Below are positions 54,430-62,385 of a DNA stretch of 64,000 nucleotides, piece by piece. The stretch spans positions 23,713 to 87,712 of the forward strand of contig DATLRD010000072.1 of the NCBI GenBank assembly GCA_035534855.1, in the 5' to 3' direction. Each line of letters begins with the position of its first letter. The stretch's first letter is position 1. Below the pieces are notes generated by a model. That model did no database searches. It saw nothing but the letters and a program-made list of their open reading frames with translations, and was not told where the DNA came from. The stretch comes from DATARH01 sp035534855. GTDB lineage: Bacteria > Pseudomonadota > Alphaproteobacteria > ATCC43930 > CGMCC-115725. Made by a program: the position numbers and the translations under genes.

Positions 54430-55785
54430 TTACGGCGTCACCCCGGGGATTTCTTCGGCGGTGACTGTCAGTTCACCGTTGTCGTTTTCCTCGATCTGGG
54501 TGATGCGCACCGGCGCGGAGGCGAGGCCCAGCGCGGTGTCGCTGATCAGCACGATGTCCATTGGTTCGAGCAGGGCATAGCGCCACCCCAGCTTGAATTG
54601 ATAGGTGTTGCGGATATAGGCCTTGCGCTGCAGTTGCAGCTGCGCCGAAACGGTGGCGGCCGCTGGGTTGGTGAACTGGTGCGCCTGGATCGATGGTTCG
54701 GTGCGCAGCCCGTACTGGTCGATCAGCCCTTGATCGAACACCGCGATGATCTGCGGGTTGTAGCTGTTGGCCGCGTCCATGTATTCGAGCGACAGCCAGT
54801 TGGCCGCCTGTGCCGGGTCGCTGCGGGTCAGCAGCACCGGATCGCTGGCTCTGTCGCCGCTCTTTCCCCACGCCAGAAAGTCGCCGTCGCCGAGGCTGTA
54901 TTGCCAGGTCAGATTCGGCGTCCAGCTTGCGCCGTTGGCCGACAGCGCCTGGTCGCCATAGGAGATGATGCGCAACGTGTTGCCCGACCACACCACCGCC
55001 GAAACCGTGAGGTCCGCCAGTTCCTGAAGCCAGCGCGCCGCCGGCTGCTGCCGGTCGAGCAGCAGCGACATCGCCAGCCCCGCCGCCTGGCAGTAGTTCC
55101 CCCAATCGGCGATCGCCGCGGCGTCGAGATTGCCGGCCGGAAACCCGGCGCCGTAGCGCGGGTTGGTCAGCAGGTCGGTGGTGATCTGGTCGGGCCGCGC
55201 GTCATTGGGAAACGACGCGCCGGCGCCGCCGACGAGAAACCCGGTGATCTCGAATGAGATGTTCGGCATCGCCGGCGAGTTGCCGAGCTGCATCGGCGTG
55301 CCGGTGCTGTATGCGGTGCCGGAATAGCCAAGCACCGGCTGGTTGGAATCGCCGCTGGCGAAGACCGGGTCGGCCGCCTGCCCGTCATTGCCGACATAGC
55401 CGTTAAGCCCGGCTTTGCCGAGCCCGACCGCGATGCCGCCATTGGCCCAGATGCGGTTGCCCGAACTGCTGCCATAGATCGAGCCGGTGAACGCGACCGG
55501 CCCCTGGCAGATTCCCATCGCCACATCGACCGCATATTGCTGCTGGCCGGAGCCCTTCTTGCCGCCCCCGCCGCCCAGCCCCTTGCCGCCCTTGCCGCCG
55601 GCCGATCCGGTGAAGCCCCAGAACTCCAGCAGGTTGATCGTCACCCGCTGGGTGCCATAGCAGATCGCGATCGGGCTGCCGGCCTGGCTGGTGTTGTAGC
55701 GGAACGATCCGACCTGCGGGTGGTCGAAGGCGTTGACGAATGGCGTCGGCCCGCCGCCCTTGCCGCCGGGAACCAGGTCAATCAT
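54430..55785 (-). CDS. Tail tip / host-specificity protein, N-terminal part
   Basis: The 451-residue protein matches the phage-tail_3 region of tip proteins: PDQITTDLLTNPRYGAGF, then TVSAVVWSGNTLRIISYGD and the ending TQIEENDNGELTVTAEEIPG. A glycine/lysine-rich loop lies near residue 65-80. It corresponds to the N-terminal part of gene 15-type proteins at the end of the GTA distal-tail module. Its ATG overlaps the end of the NlpC/P60 gene by eight bases. Confidence 0.78.
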   Translation of the reverse strand: MIDLVPGGKGGGPTPFVNAFDHPQVGSFRYNTSQAGSPIAICYGTQRVTINLLEFWGFTGSAGGKGGKGLGGGGGKKGSGQQQYAVDVAMGICQGPVAFTGSIYGSSSGNRIWANGGIAVGLGKAGLNGYVGNDGQAADPVFASGDSNQPVLGYSGTAYSTGTPMQLGNSPAMPNISFEITGFLVGGAGASFPNDARPDQITTDLLTNPRYGAGFPAGNLDAAAIADWGNYCQAAGLAMSLLLDRQQPAARWLQELADLTVSAVVWSGNTLRIISYGDQALSANGASWTPNLTWQYSLGDGDFLAWGKSGDRASDPVLLTRSDPAQAANWLSLEYMDAANSYNPQIIAVFDQGLIDQYGLRTEPSIQAHQFTNPAAATVSAQLQLQRKAYIRNTYQFKLGWRYALLEPMDIVLISDTALGLASAPVRITQIEENDNGELTVTAEEIPGVTP

Positions 55786-56215
55786 CGATCACCCCGAAAC
55801 AACGCACCGCCCGATCGGCGAGCGGAAATCGCGTCGCGTCGCCCCACACGACCCGCCCGGCCGCCCAATAGGCATGGATCACCCGCGGCCATTGGATGAC
55901 GATGGCACCGTGTGAAAACGTTCGGCCAAAGCGGAACACGCTCACGTCGCCGGGCAGCGGCGGCCGATCGACTTCGCGCGCGTACATCAACAGGCGGTCA
56001 AGGTAGCGCTCGGCATCACGGTGCAGGTGCCAATCCGGCGGGTAATAGCCGGGGTCGACATGCGGGGTGAGGCCGCAGCGCTCGAACACTTCGGCCAGCA
56101 ACATCGCGCAGTCGACGCCGGCGCCCTTGACCCGCCCCTGGTGGTGAAACGGCGTGCCCAACCAGGTGGTGGCCTCGGCCACGATCGCGGTCCGGATCGT
56201 ATCTGTCATCCCCAT
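55778..56215 (-). CDS. NlpC/P60-family tail peptidase
   Basis: The 145-residue protein has the NlpC/P60 cysteine peptidase motifs: C36 in GVDCAMLL and H102 in FSHGAIVI. In the Rhodobacter gene transfer agent the equivalent gene 14 product helps the tail pass the cell wall. It lies one base after the DUF2163 stop. An ATG two codons in is an alternative start. Confidence 0.85.
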   Translation of the reverse strand: MGMTDTIRTAIVAEATTWLGTPFHHQGRVKGAGVDCAMLLAEVFERCGLTPHVDPGYYPPDWHLHRDAERYLDRLLMYAREVDRPPLPGDVSVFRFGRTFSHGAIVIQWPRVIHAYWAAGRVVWGDATRFPLADRAVRCFGVIDD

Positions 56216-56216
56216 G

Positions 56217-57134
56217 TCACACCGCCAGCTCGGGCGGCGGGATGTACGGAAAGCCTCCGTAATGGTCGAGATTGTTGAAAATGTTCTGGCACGTCGCGAC
56301 GGTGTGGTCGCAGCCCGGCATCAGTCGAAACGTGTCGCCGACCGCGACCGGATAGAGCCACGCCTTGAGCAGCGACACGGTGCCGCCGGTGAGCCGGCCT
56401 ATCGTTCGCGCCAGCCCGGCATTGGTGCCGCTGACGCCGACGATCGTGCCCTCGTCGTACAGCGTCGCCGGGGTCGGCGAGAGGCTGGTGACGATCTGCG
56501 ACTGGGTCGAGCCCGCGAGCGCAGGTTGCGTCGTCGCCAGGCTCGTCCGGTCGAACGTGCACATCGCATCGCCGAAGACATGGGTACACGCCGCCTGATA
56601 GAGCCGCCGCGGCATCTGCTGCACCGCCAGGAGGTTCATCAGCGACTTGACCTTGAAGGCAATCGTCGTGCGGCCGACATCGGTCTCGGCGACCCGGCCG
56701 CAAAACCACACGATCGCGCCGAGCGACATTTCCAGCCCGCCGCCCGCCGCACCCGGCGGCGCGAAAAACCGGTCAAGCTCGATCGTCGCGCCATCGAATT
56801 CGCCGACCCGCACCGCCTCGGCAAACGTGAACGCGCCGATCATGTCTTCGGCGCCGGCCAACACCGAGATATCGAGTTCGGTCGGCTCGATCCCGACCTT
56901 GGTCGTCACCATCGAGCGTCCGAACCGGGGCCCGAGCGCAAAACTGGTATAGCCGGTGGCGTTGTAGTTGAGGCTGCCGGCAGGAAACGCCGTGCCGGGG
57001 ATGGTCAGCGCGGTGGTCCACCCGGAATAGCGCAGCACCGATCCGCTCGGCAGCGCGAAGGTGTACAGGTCGACGATCACAAAATCGTCGTTCTGCGCCA
57101 GGTAATTCTGCAGCGCCGCGGACGCATCTCTCAT
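56217..57134 (-). CDS. DUF2163 phage tail hub protein
   Basis: The 305-residue protein starts MRDASAALQNYLAQNDDFVIVDLY and ends with a cysteine-rich part (CTHVFGDAMC, then GCDHTVATCQNIFNNLDHYGGFP). This matches the DUF2163/TIGR02218 family, gene 13 of the Rhodobacter gene transfer agent. Four cysteines suggest a bound metal, an iron-sulfur cluster in related hub proteins. Its ATG overlaps the DUF2460 stop (ATGA). Confidence 0.83.
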   Translation of the reverse strand: MRDASAALQNYLAQNDDFVIVDLYTFALPSGSVLRYSGWTTALTIPGTAFPAGSLNYNATGYTSFALGPRFGRSMVTTKVGIEPTELDISVLAGAEDMIGAFTFAEAVRVGEFDGATIELDRFFAPPGAAGGGLEMSLGAIVWFCGRVAETDVGRTTIAFKVKSLMNLLAVQQMPRRLYQAACTHVFGDAMCTFDRTSLATTQPALAGSTQSQIVTSLSPTPATLYDEGTIVGVSGTNAGLARTIGRLTGGTVSLLKAWLYPVAVGDTFRLMPGCDHTVATCQNIFNNLDHYGGFPYIPPPELAV

Positions 57135-57775
57135 AGGAACACCGATTGCAGCTTGATCTGCTTGAGCGACCACAGTTGGTACAGAAAGTTCTCGAACTCG
57201 GTGGTGTCGTCGGCAAAGCGAACGCGAAAGTAATAGGTGAAGTCGGCGCTGACCGATTGGCCTGCCGGCGGCGGCGTGGTGAACGTCACCAGCCCGCTGG
57301 TGGCATCGACCGAATACCCGCCCGGGCTTTGCCGCACCCCATTGAAGTAGACGTCGGCGACCACGTTCGGCGCGGTGATCGGCTCGGCAAACCCGCCGCC
57401 GGGCAGCGCCGCGCCCATCGTCCGCATCAGCTGGAACGCGGCCGTGCTGCCGTCGCCGGTGCCGAGCATCTGGCCGGTTACGCTGTTGTCGCTCGGGTCG
57501 GCGAACAGGAAAGGCTGAAAGGCGCCCTGCTGCTCGAGGAAGAACCCCATCAGCGTGCGCAGCTCGTCGTAGCCGGTGCCCTGCCCGGCGCCGCCGCGCG
57601 CGTCCCATTGGTCGCGCAGCAGCGAATAGGTCAGCGTCCAGGTCCAGATCGGGTTCGGCTGGTCGAGCGCGCGCAATTCGCGTCCCGACACCGCGCGCTG
57701 GATGCGGGTCGCGAAGCGCGGCTGTTTGCTGACGCTCCAGGCAAGGCCGGGCAGCGTCGGAAAAATCGCGGTCAC
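57131..57775 (-). CDS. DUF2460 distal tail protein
   Basis: The 214-residue protein (FPTLPGLAWSVSKQPRFATRI, then QPFLFADPSDNSVTG and a C-terminal YYFRVRFADDTTEFE) matches DUF2460/TIGR02217, the distal tail protein encoded by gene 12 of the Rhodobacter gene transfer agent. It joins tape measure and hub at the tail end. It starts at a GTG, seven bases after the tape-measure stop. Confidence 0.84.
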   Translation of the reverse strand: MTAIFPTLPGLAWSVSKQPRFATRIQRAVSGRELRALDQPNPIWTWTLTYSLLRDQWDARGGAGQGTGYDELRTLMGFFLEQQGAFQPFLFADPSDNSVTGQMLGTGDGSTAAFQLMRTMGAALPGGGFAEPITAPNVVADVYFNGVRQSPGGYSVDATSGLVTFTTPPPAGQSVSADFTYYFRVRFADDTTEFENFLYQLWSLKQIKLQSVFL

Positions 57776-57782
57776 GGCCGGC

Positions 57783-59012
57783 CTACAGGCTGCGCGGGGT
57801 CAGCGCGTTCTGGCGAAACATGTCGCGGATCGCGCCGGCGTTGTGCCGCATGTTCTCGCGAAACCAGCGGCTGATCGCCGGCGCGTCGGCCGGCCCGTGG
57901 AAATGCGCGTGGAAATGCTGGCCGGCCGCGGCGCCGTGCCCGATCATGTCTTGCAGCCCCTCGCTGATCGGCGCCGGCAGCACCATCTCGCGCGCGTGCA
58001 GCAGCGCCGGGGTGGCCCCGGTGAAATTGGGCAATGCCCAGCCGCCCGCGGCGCTCGGCACGATGCCGCCCTTGCCGAAACTGAACAGGCCGCCGAGCCA
58101 CGAGAACAGCCCGCCGACGGTTGCCGCGCCCCCGGCCGCGACGCCGGCCACGCCGCCGGCAACGGCGCCGGCCGCGCCGATCCCGCCGATCGCGGCGGCG
58201 CCGCCGAGCACCGCCGTCAGACTGGCAATCGCCGCCGTGCTCGCGGCCAGCGCGGTGGTGTTGGCGGTGATCGCCGTCGCTTGCAGCGTGCCACCGCCGG
58301 AAAACAGCCCGCTGCCGAACAGCCCGCCCGGCTGGTTGAGGCCGACCAGCGCCATCAGCCCGGCGCCGAGGCCGCTCGCGCCGGTCGCCTGCGCCCCGCC
58401 GACAGCGCCGGCGACCGTGCCACCGGCCAGGCTCGCAAGGCCCGAGGCCGCCCATCGCGCGGCCATGTTCTCGACCTGGCCGAGAAAGAAGGTTTCGACC
58501 TGCAGCATCAACTGGCGAGATCCCTTGGCCCAAATCGTCTGATGGGTCAGCAATTCGTTGAACGTGCGCTGCGCCGAACTGCCCAGGCGGTCGAACCCGG
58601 CCTCATAAGAGCGAGCGACCGCCTCGGCTTGGCGCTGCGATTGATCGAGCATCCGGCGCTGATCATCGATGACCCGGTTGGTGTATTCGGCGTCGAGCTG
58701 AGTGAGCTGCGCGAACGCCTTGATCTTGTCGTCGAGAACGGCCGCATCGCTGCTGATCGTGGCCTGCAGCCGCTGCGCCTCCTGGTCGCGGAGCTGGGCG
58801 GTGTATTCGAGATCAAAGCCGAGCGCCTGCTGGGTCGTCACCTGCTTCAGGTCGACCAGCGTCTGCATCGCATCGCTGAACGAGCGGATCGCCCCGCCGC
58901 TGAATTCGGACATCGCCGGCATCAGCCCGCGGATCGCGCGCCTCAGCTCGGCGATCGCCGACAGCGCCGGGCCGGCATCGGCGCCGAACTTGATCTGGAC
59001 GTTGTCTGCCAC
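57783..59012 (-). CDS. Tail tape measure protein (short)
   Basis: The 409-residue protein has a long helical N-terminal half (residues 15-190), a glycine/alanine-rich hydrophobic middle (AGGTVAGAVGGAQATGASG onward) and the C-terminal FGKGGIVPSAAGGW with ATPALLHAREMVLP, typical of tape measures. It sets tail length; at this size the tail would be short. It starts at GTG with AAGGAG six bases before it. Confidence 0.8.
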   Translation of the reverse strand: MADNVQIKFGADAGPALSAIAELRRAIRGLMPAMSEFSGGAIRSFSDAMQTLVDLKQVTTQQALGFDLEYTAQLRDQEAQRLQATISSDAAVLDDKIKAFAQLTQLDAEYTNRVIDDQRRMLDQSQRQAEAVARSYEAGFDRLGSSAQRTFNELLTHQTIWAKGSRQLMLQVETFFLGQVENMAARWAASGLASLAGGTVAGAVGGAQATGASGLGAGLMALVGLNQPGGLFGSGLFSGGGTLQATAITANTTALAASTAAIASLTAVLGGAAAIGGIGAAGAVAGGVAGVAAGGAATVGGLFSWLGGLFSFGKGGIVPSAAGGWALPNFTGATPALLHAREMVLPAPISEGLQDMIGHGAAAGQHFHAHFHGPADAPAISRWFRENMRHNAGAIRDMFRQNALTPRSL

Positions 59013-59015
59013 GCG

Positions 59016-59306
59016 CTACTCCTTGGGTTGGCTGCGCGGTCCACCCGCGAGCGCCGCGGCGCGCTCCCGGTTGGCGGCCCGCAATGCCGCGATGTCGAAG
59101 ACCGGCGCCGGCATCGCCGGACCGGGGCCGCGGGAGACCGCCAGCCCGGGCGGCGGCGCCGCCGCCAGATCCGCCAGGCTGCCGACGCGCTCGCCCGGCT
59201 GATGCGGCTTCCAGCCGAGCATCGCGGCGATCGTCTGCAGCATCAGGTGCGTCGGTGGGCTCTCGGCCCAATGCGCAAAGATCTCGCCGGCTTCGGTCAG
59301 CGTCAT
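59016..59306 (-). CDS. Tail assembly chaperone, second frame (GpT-like)
   Basis: From the ATG at 59306 this frame encodes 96 residues (MTLTEAGEIFAHWAESPPTH). The frame is also open upstream through the end of the first chaperone gene. It may be made alone, starting eight bases after that stop, or as a fusion by -1 frameshifting, as in the G/GT proteins of lambda-like phages. The fusion would be about 224 residues. The position between tail tube and tape measure is exactly that of G/GT. Confidence 0.65.
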   Translation of the reverse strand: MTLTEAGEIFAHWAESPPTHLMLQTIAAMLGWKPHQPGERVGSLADLAAAPPPGLAVSRGPGPAMPAPVFDIAALRAANRERAAALAGGPRSQPKE

Positions 59307-59314
59307 CGCGTCGA

Positions 59315-59689
59315 TTACCGGATAGGAATATCCGCAGCCGGTGGCGAGGGCGCCGTAGACGCCGGCGAGCTGGGCTCGGCTGTCGCCACCGGCGCGGCTT
59401 CCCCCGGCTTCGCCTCCTCCAGCCCCAGCCCGGCCAGCCTGAGGATCGCCGCGACCGCGCGATTGACCTCGTCGAGGCTCGCCTCCATCGCCAGCACCGC
59501 CGCGAGGTCGATGGCCGGGTCGCTGCGCGCGAGCCCGGCCTCGATGATCCGCGCCGCAGCCTCGACCAGCGCTCCGCCGCTCTTTCCCGGCAGGTCGCCG
59601 ATCACGTCGAGCACGTGGCGCAGCTGCCCCAGGGTCAAGGGCCGGATCGCAAACTCGCGGCCGGCGAGCCACAGCACCGCCTCGGTCAT
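59315..59689 (-). CDS. Tail assembly chaperone, first frame (GpG-like)
   Basis: The 124-residue protein starts MTEAVLWLAGREFAIRPLTLGQLRHV, a tail-assembly-chaperone type opening, and ends with a low-complexity A/P/S tail. Its ATG overlaps the tail-tube stop (ATGA). Codons 95-97 read CCG GGG GAA, forming the G5A2 run at which a -1 slip could lead into the next frame. Confidence 0.72.
   Translation of the reverse strand: MTEAVLWLAGREFAIRPLTLGQLRHVLDVIGDLPGKSGGALVEAAARIIEAGLARSDPAIDLAAVLAMEASLDEVNRAVAAILRLAGLGLEEAKPGEAAPVATAEPSSPASTAPSPPAADIPIR
59399..59405 (-). other. Candidate -1 ribosomal frameshift site
   Basis: On the coding strand the run GGGGGAA spans codons 95-97 (CCG GGG GAA) of the first tail chaperone. 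A tRNA on GGG can re-pair with GGG one base back, moving ribosomes into the frame that continues to 59016. It is not a canonical X-XXY-YYZ heptamer, so it needs testing. Confidence 0.45.
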
Positions 59690-60450
59690 TCGTTGGTACT
59701 CAACGTGCCGATCGTGCCGCTGGCGTCGGCAAAGGCGCTGAAGTCGAATTCCTGGATCTCGTAGTCATCGACCTTGGTGGGCAACGACAATTTGGTCGCG
59801 GTGCACGCGTTCAGCACCAGGCTCAGCCCGGCAGGAACGTTCTGCGTCGTCTTCAGCGTATAGAATGTCGCCTTGAAGGTCGGGGTGTAGCCCATGAACT
59901 GGTTAGTGAGGGTCAGCTTGCGGCCCGCCGTGGTGGTGTAGAGATAGCTGATCGTCACCGCGGCAGCGGCATCGGCAGCGGCAAAGGTGTAAACGCCACT
60001 CGCCAGGTTGACCGAATACTGTCCCGCCGCCGATGGCGTGGTTACCCGGGTGAAGCGCATTCCGGCATTGCCGCCGCTGGCGTAATAGGCGCCGAGATCG
60101 TCGGAAAAGGTCGCGGCGTTCGCGACGGTCACCGTGAACGGCGTCGTCGCCGGCACCGCGGCGGCCTCGTTTTCCGACACGGTCAGTTGCCCCGTCGCGG
60201 GCGACTGGCCAAAGAACAGATCGCCGTAGATCGCGCCAAAGATGCGGGCAAACTTGGCCTTGCCGGCGATCTTGCCCTGGCCGCGCGCGATATCGAGCGG
60301 GAACTGGTACTGGCCGAACAGTTCCTTGGTCTGCCAGTCCCAGCTGATCTCGACATCCTGCAGGATGGCAAACTGGTCGGGGCCGATGCCCGAGCCGGGC
60401 GCGTCGGTCCGATTGCCCCAAAGCGCGCCGGCGCCGAAAGCGAGTTGCAT
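59686..60450 (-). CDS. Major tail tube protein
   Basis: The 254-residue beta-rich protein begins MQLAFGAGALWGNRTD, contains DVEISWDWQTKELFGQYQFP and ends with YEIQEFDFSAFADASG. These features are seen in tail-tube proteins of siphoviruses of alphaproteobacteria. It lies directly before the chaperone genes, the standard position. No other function fits better. Confidence 0.75.
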   Translation of the reverse strand: MQLAFGAGALWGNRTDAPGSGIGPDQFAILQDVEISWDWQTKELFGQYQFPLDIARGQGKIAGKAKFARIFGAIYGDLFFGQSPATGQLTVSENEAAAVPATTPFTVTVANAATFSDDLGAYYASGGNAGMRFTRVTTPSAAGQYSVNLASGVYTFAAADAAAAVTISYLYTTTAGRKLTLTNQFMGYTPTFKATFYTLKTTQNVPAGLSLVLNACTATKLSLPTKVDDYEIQEFDFSAFADASGTIGTLSTNE

Positions 60451-60451
60451 G

Positions 60452-60631
60452 CTACTGGCCCTCCTTCAAGCGCCGCTTCAGTTCTTCCTTGGCGGCGAAA
60501 GCGTGGTTCCAGGTTTCCGTCACGCGGGCCACCACCGAGCCCGGGAAATGGTCGGCCCACCAGCGCTCGACGATCGTGTCGAGCGGGTGCGGCGGCGCAT
60601 GGCCTTCCGGCGGCGCCAGCGGTTCAGCCAT
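60452..60631 (-). CDS. Small phage protein of unknown function
   Basis: A 59-residue charged protein (MAEPLAPPEGHAPPHPLDTI, then VERWWADHFPGSVVARVTE and a lysine-rich end). AGGAG lies seven bases before the ATG, and the stop is one base before the tail-tube ATG, so it is part of the coupled operon. No family is recognised. Confidence 0.6.
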   Translation of the reverse strand: MAEPLAPPEGHAPPHPLDTIVERWWADHFPGSVVARVTETWNHAFAAKEELKRRLKEGQ

Positions 60632-60644
60632 CGGATAGCTCCTG

Positions 60645-61079
60645 TCAGAGGCAGAGGATTTCGATCGGCACGATCGCAACCGCCTGGTCGCCGAGCACGC
60701 CTTCGTCGGTCTCGATCCGGCCAGCGATATAGGCGTGCTGGACCATGCCGGGCAGCCCGAGGTCTTGCAGCCCGGTTGCCGCGGCCGGCGCCAGCGCCGC
60801 CTCGACCGCATCGACCAGCGGGTTGAGGATCGTCGCCGGCGCCTGATACGAGTCGCTCGAATGGACGTAGAGGTAGAGCTCGGCCGACAGCGTCCACACG
60901 ATCGGCGCACCGAGCGCCTTGACCGACGCATTTTCTGCTTTCTGGGTCATGTAGAGCGCCGGCTGCTCGGCCGGGGCGACATCGCTCCAGTGCCGCAGCC
61001 GCCGTTCGATGGTGACGAACGGCGCCGCCCCCGACACCAGGTCGAACAGCGCGGCATAAATAAGCTCGCGGCCGATCAT
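60645..61079 (-). CDS. Tail terminator / tail completion protein
   Basis: The 144-residue protein (MIGRELIYAALFDLVSGA, a Y-rich middle AELYLYVHSSDSYQAPATIL, and the end QAVAIVPIEILCL) has the size, the alpha-beta pattern and the gene position of tail terminators, between a gp10-like gene and the tail tube. Its ATG overlaps the upstream stop (ATGA). Confidence 0.65.
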   Translation of the reverse strand: MIGRELIYAALFDLVSGAAPFVTIERRLRHWSDVAPAEQPALYMTQKAENASVKALGAPIVWTLSAELYLYVHSSDSYQAPATILNPLVDAVEAALAPAAATGLQDLGLPGMVQHAYIAGRIETDEGVLGDQAVAIVPIEILCL

Positions 61080-61552
61080 GGCAACACGCTCCCGGCGACC
61101 GCACCGGCCAGCCCGGCGCGGATGTCCGGCGCCATCTCGGCAAGCGCCGAGCGCAGGAACGAGCGCTCCGGCATCTGCACCGGCGGAACCTCGACCCGCC
61201 TGAAAAACCGCACGCGCCCCTGCCAGGGAAACGCTAGCGCGCGGGCGCTTTTTGGCAGCTCCGTGCGGGCCGGGATCAGCCCGCCATATTCATGGATCGC
61301 GGCATACGGCACATCGCTGCCGAGCGTGACGCCGACCGCGCCGCCATTTGCCTCGACGGACACATCGATGCTGCCCGCGAGCCGGCCGCTGCGCCGCTGC
61401 AGCACGGCGCCCGACAGGTTGCGCTCGACCCGGGCGCGCAGCGCGTCGCCGAGCCGCGTCGCTTCCCGCGCGAGGTTCGCCGCAATCGCCCGCGGCATCG
61501 CATCGAGCCGTGCGGCGAGCGCGGCGCCGCCAATCACACTCGCCGCGATCAC
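61076..61552 (-). CDS. HK97 gp10-like head-tail joining protein
   Basis: The 158-residue protein shows the gp10/virion-morphogenesis pattern: an N-terminal helix, RSGRLAGSIDVSVE, the conserved AAIHEYGGLIPA and PERSFLRSALAEM. Such proteins complete the head or the tail top. It starts at a GTG overlapping the connector stop (GTGA). Confidence 0.78.
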   Translation of the reverse strand: MIAASVIGGAALAARLDAMPRAIAANLAREATRLGDALRARVERNLSGAVLQRRSGRLAGSIDVSVEANGGAVGVTLGSDVPYAAIHEYGGLIPARTELPKSARALAFPWQGRVRFFRRVEVPPVQMPERSFLRSALAEMAPDIRAGLAGAVAGSVLP

Positions 61553-62184
61553 AGCGCACCCGCCAGGAATGCCGGGTCGGTCGCGGTCGCCGCCGGTTGC
61601 ACAAAGCCCGAGATCGGCGCGACCGCGCGATACGGCGACAGCGCCGTCTTGATATCGTCGCTCATGTCCTTCTGCGAATAGGTGACGGTTTCACCGCCGC
61701 CCAAGGCCTTCGACACTTCGCCGATGCGGCTGCGCTCGCGATAGCGCTGGCACACCAGCTCGATGCACGCCTGGGCGATGTCGGGCGGGGTGGTCGCATA
61801 CCCTGCGGTGTAGGTGACGACGACATTCTGCGCCCTCCGGGTGAAGACATAGCCGCGCAGCGCCAGCTCGGTCGGCGTAAACAGATAGCCGGCGCCAAAG
61901 CGGCTCCCTGCCGGCGCCGGCGGGATCGTCAGCCCGTCGATCGTCAGCCCCAGCACCGCCGACACCGGGGTGTTGGCAAAGCTGAGCCGCTGGCCCCCGC
62001 TGCCGTCGCGCACCTCGACCCAGTCTGCGGTGGTGACCGGGCGGCCAAGCCAGCGCCGGATGAACTGGCTGGCCGCGGTCGCCAGCCGGGTCAGCAGTGC
62101 GTCGTCGGTCGCCGGGAACGGGTTCTGCCCCACCTGCAGCCAGGCCTTGACGTCGGCCAGCGTGGTCAGATCGCCATAAGCCAT
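61549..62184 (-). CDS. gp6-like head-tail connector protein
   Basis: The 211-residue protein starts MAYGDLTTLADVKAWL and has the helical connector pattern (LLTRLATAASQFIRRWLGR, later ACIELVCQRYRERSR). This matches phage adaptor proteins that dock under the portal. It follows the small gene after the capsid and precedes the gp10-like gene, the usual order. Confidence 0.78.
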   Translation of the reverse strand: MAYGDLTTLADVKAWLQVGQNPFPATDDALLTRLATAASQFIRRWLGRPVTTADWVEVRDGSGGQRLSFANTPVSAVLGLTIDGLTIPPAPAGSRFGAGYLFTPTELALRGYVFTRRAQNVVVTYTAGYATTPPDIAQACIELVCQRYRERSRIGEVSKALGGGETVTYSQKDMSDDIKTALSPYRAVAPISGFVQPAATATDPAFLAGAL

Positions 62185-62187
62185 CGC

Positions 62188-62385
62188 TTACTCCGCCACT
62201 TCTTGAGACGCGGCCGGCAGGGGCACAAAGCCGTGCGAGGCCAGTTCCAGCACGACCTCAGCCGGCACAAGGAAGACGCCGTCGCGGTCGGCCGCGAAAA
62301 TCCGCCCATCGACCGAACAGGCGCGCGCGTCGGGGTGGCGGAGCGCGATCCTTTCGTCGCGCGCCGCCTCACGCTTCACTGCCAT
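62188..62385 (-). CDS. Small phage protein next to the capsid gene
   Basis: A 65-residue charged protein (MAVKREAARDERIALRHPDA). Its ATG shares one base with the capsid stop (TGATG), and its stop lies three bases before the connector ATG, so it is a real member of the operon. Function unknown; a head-joining or decoration role is possible by position only. Confidence 0.6.
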   Translation of the reverse strand: MAVKREAARDERIALRHPDARACSVDGRIFAADRDGVFLVPAEVVLELASHGFVPLPAASQEVAE

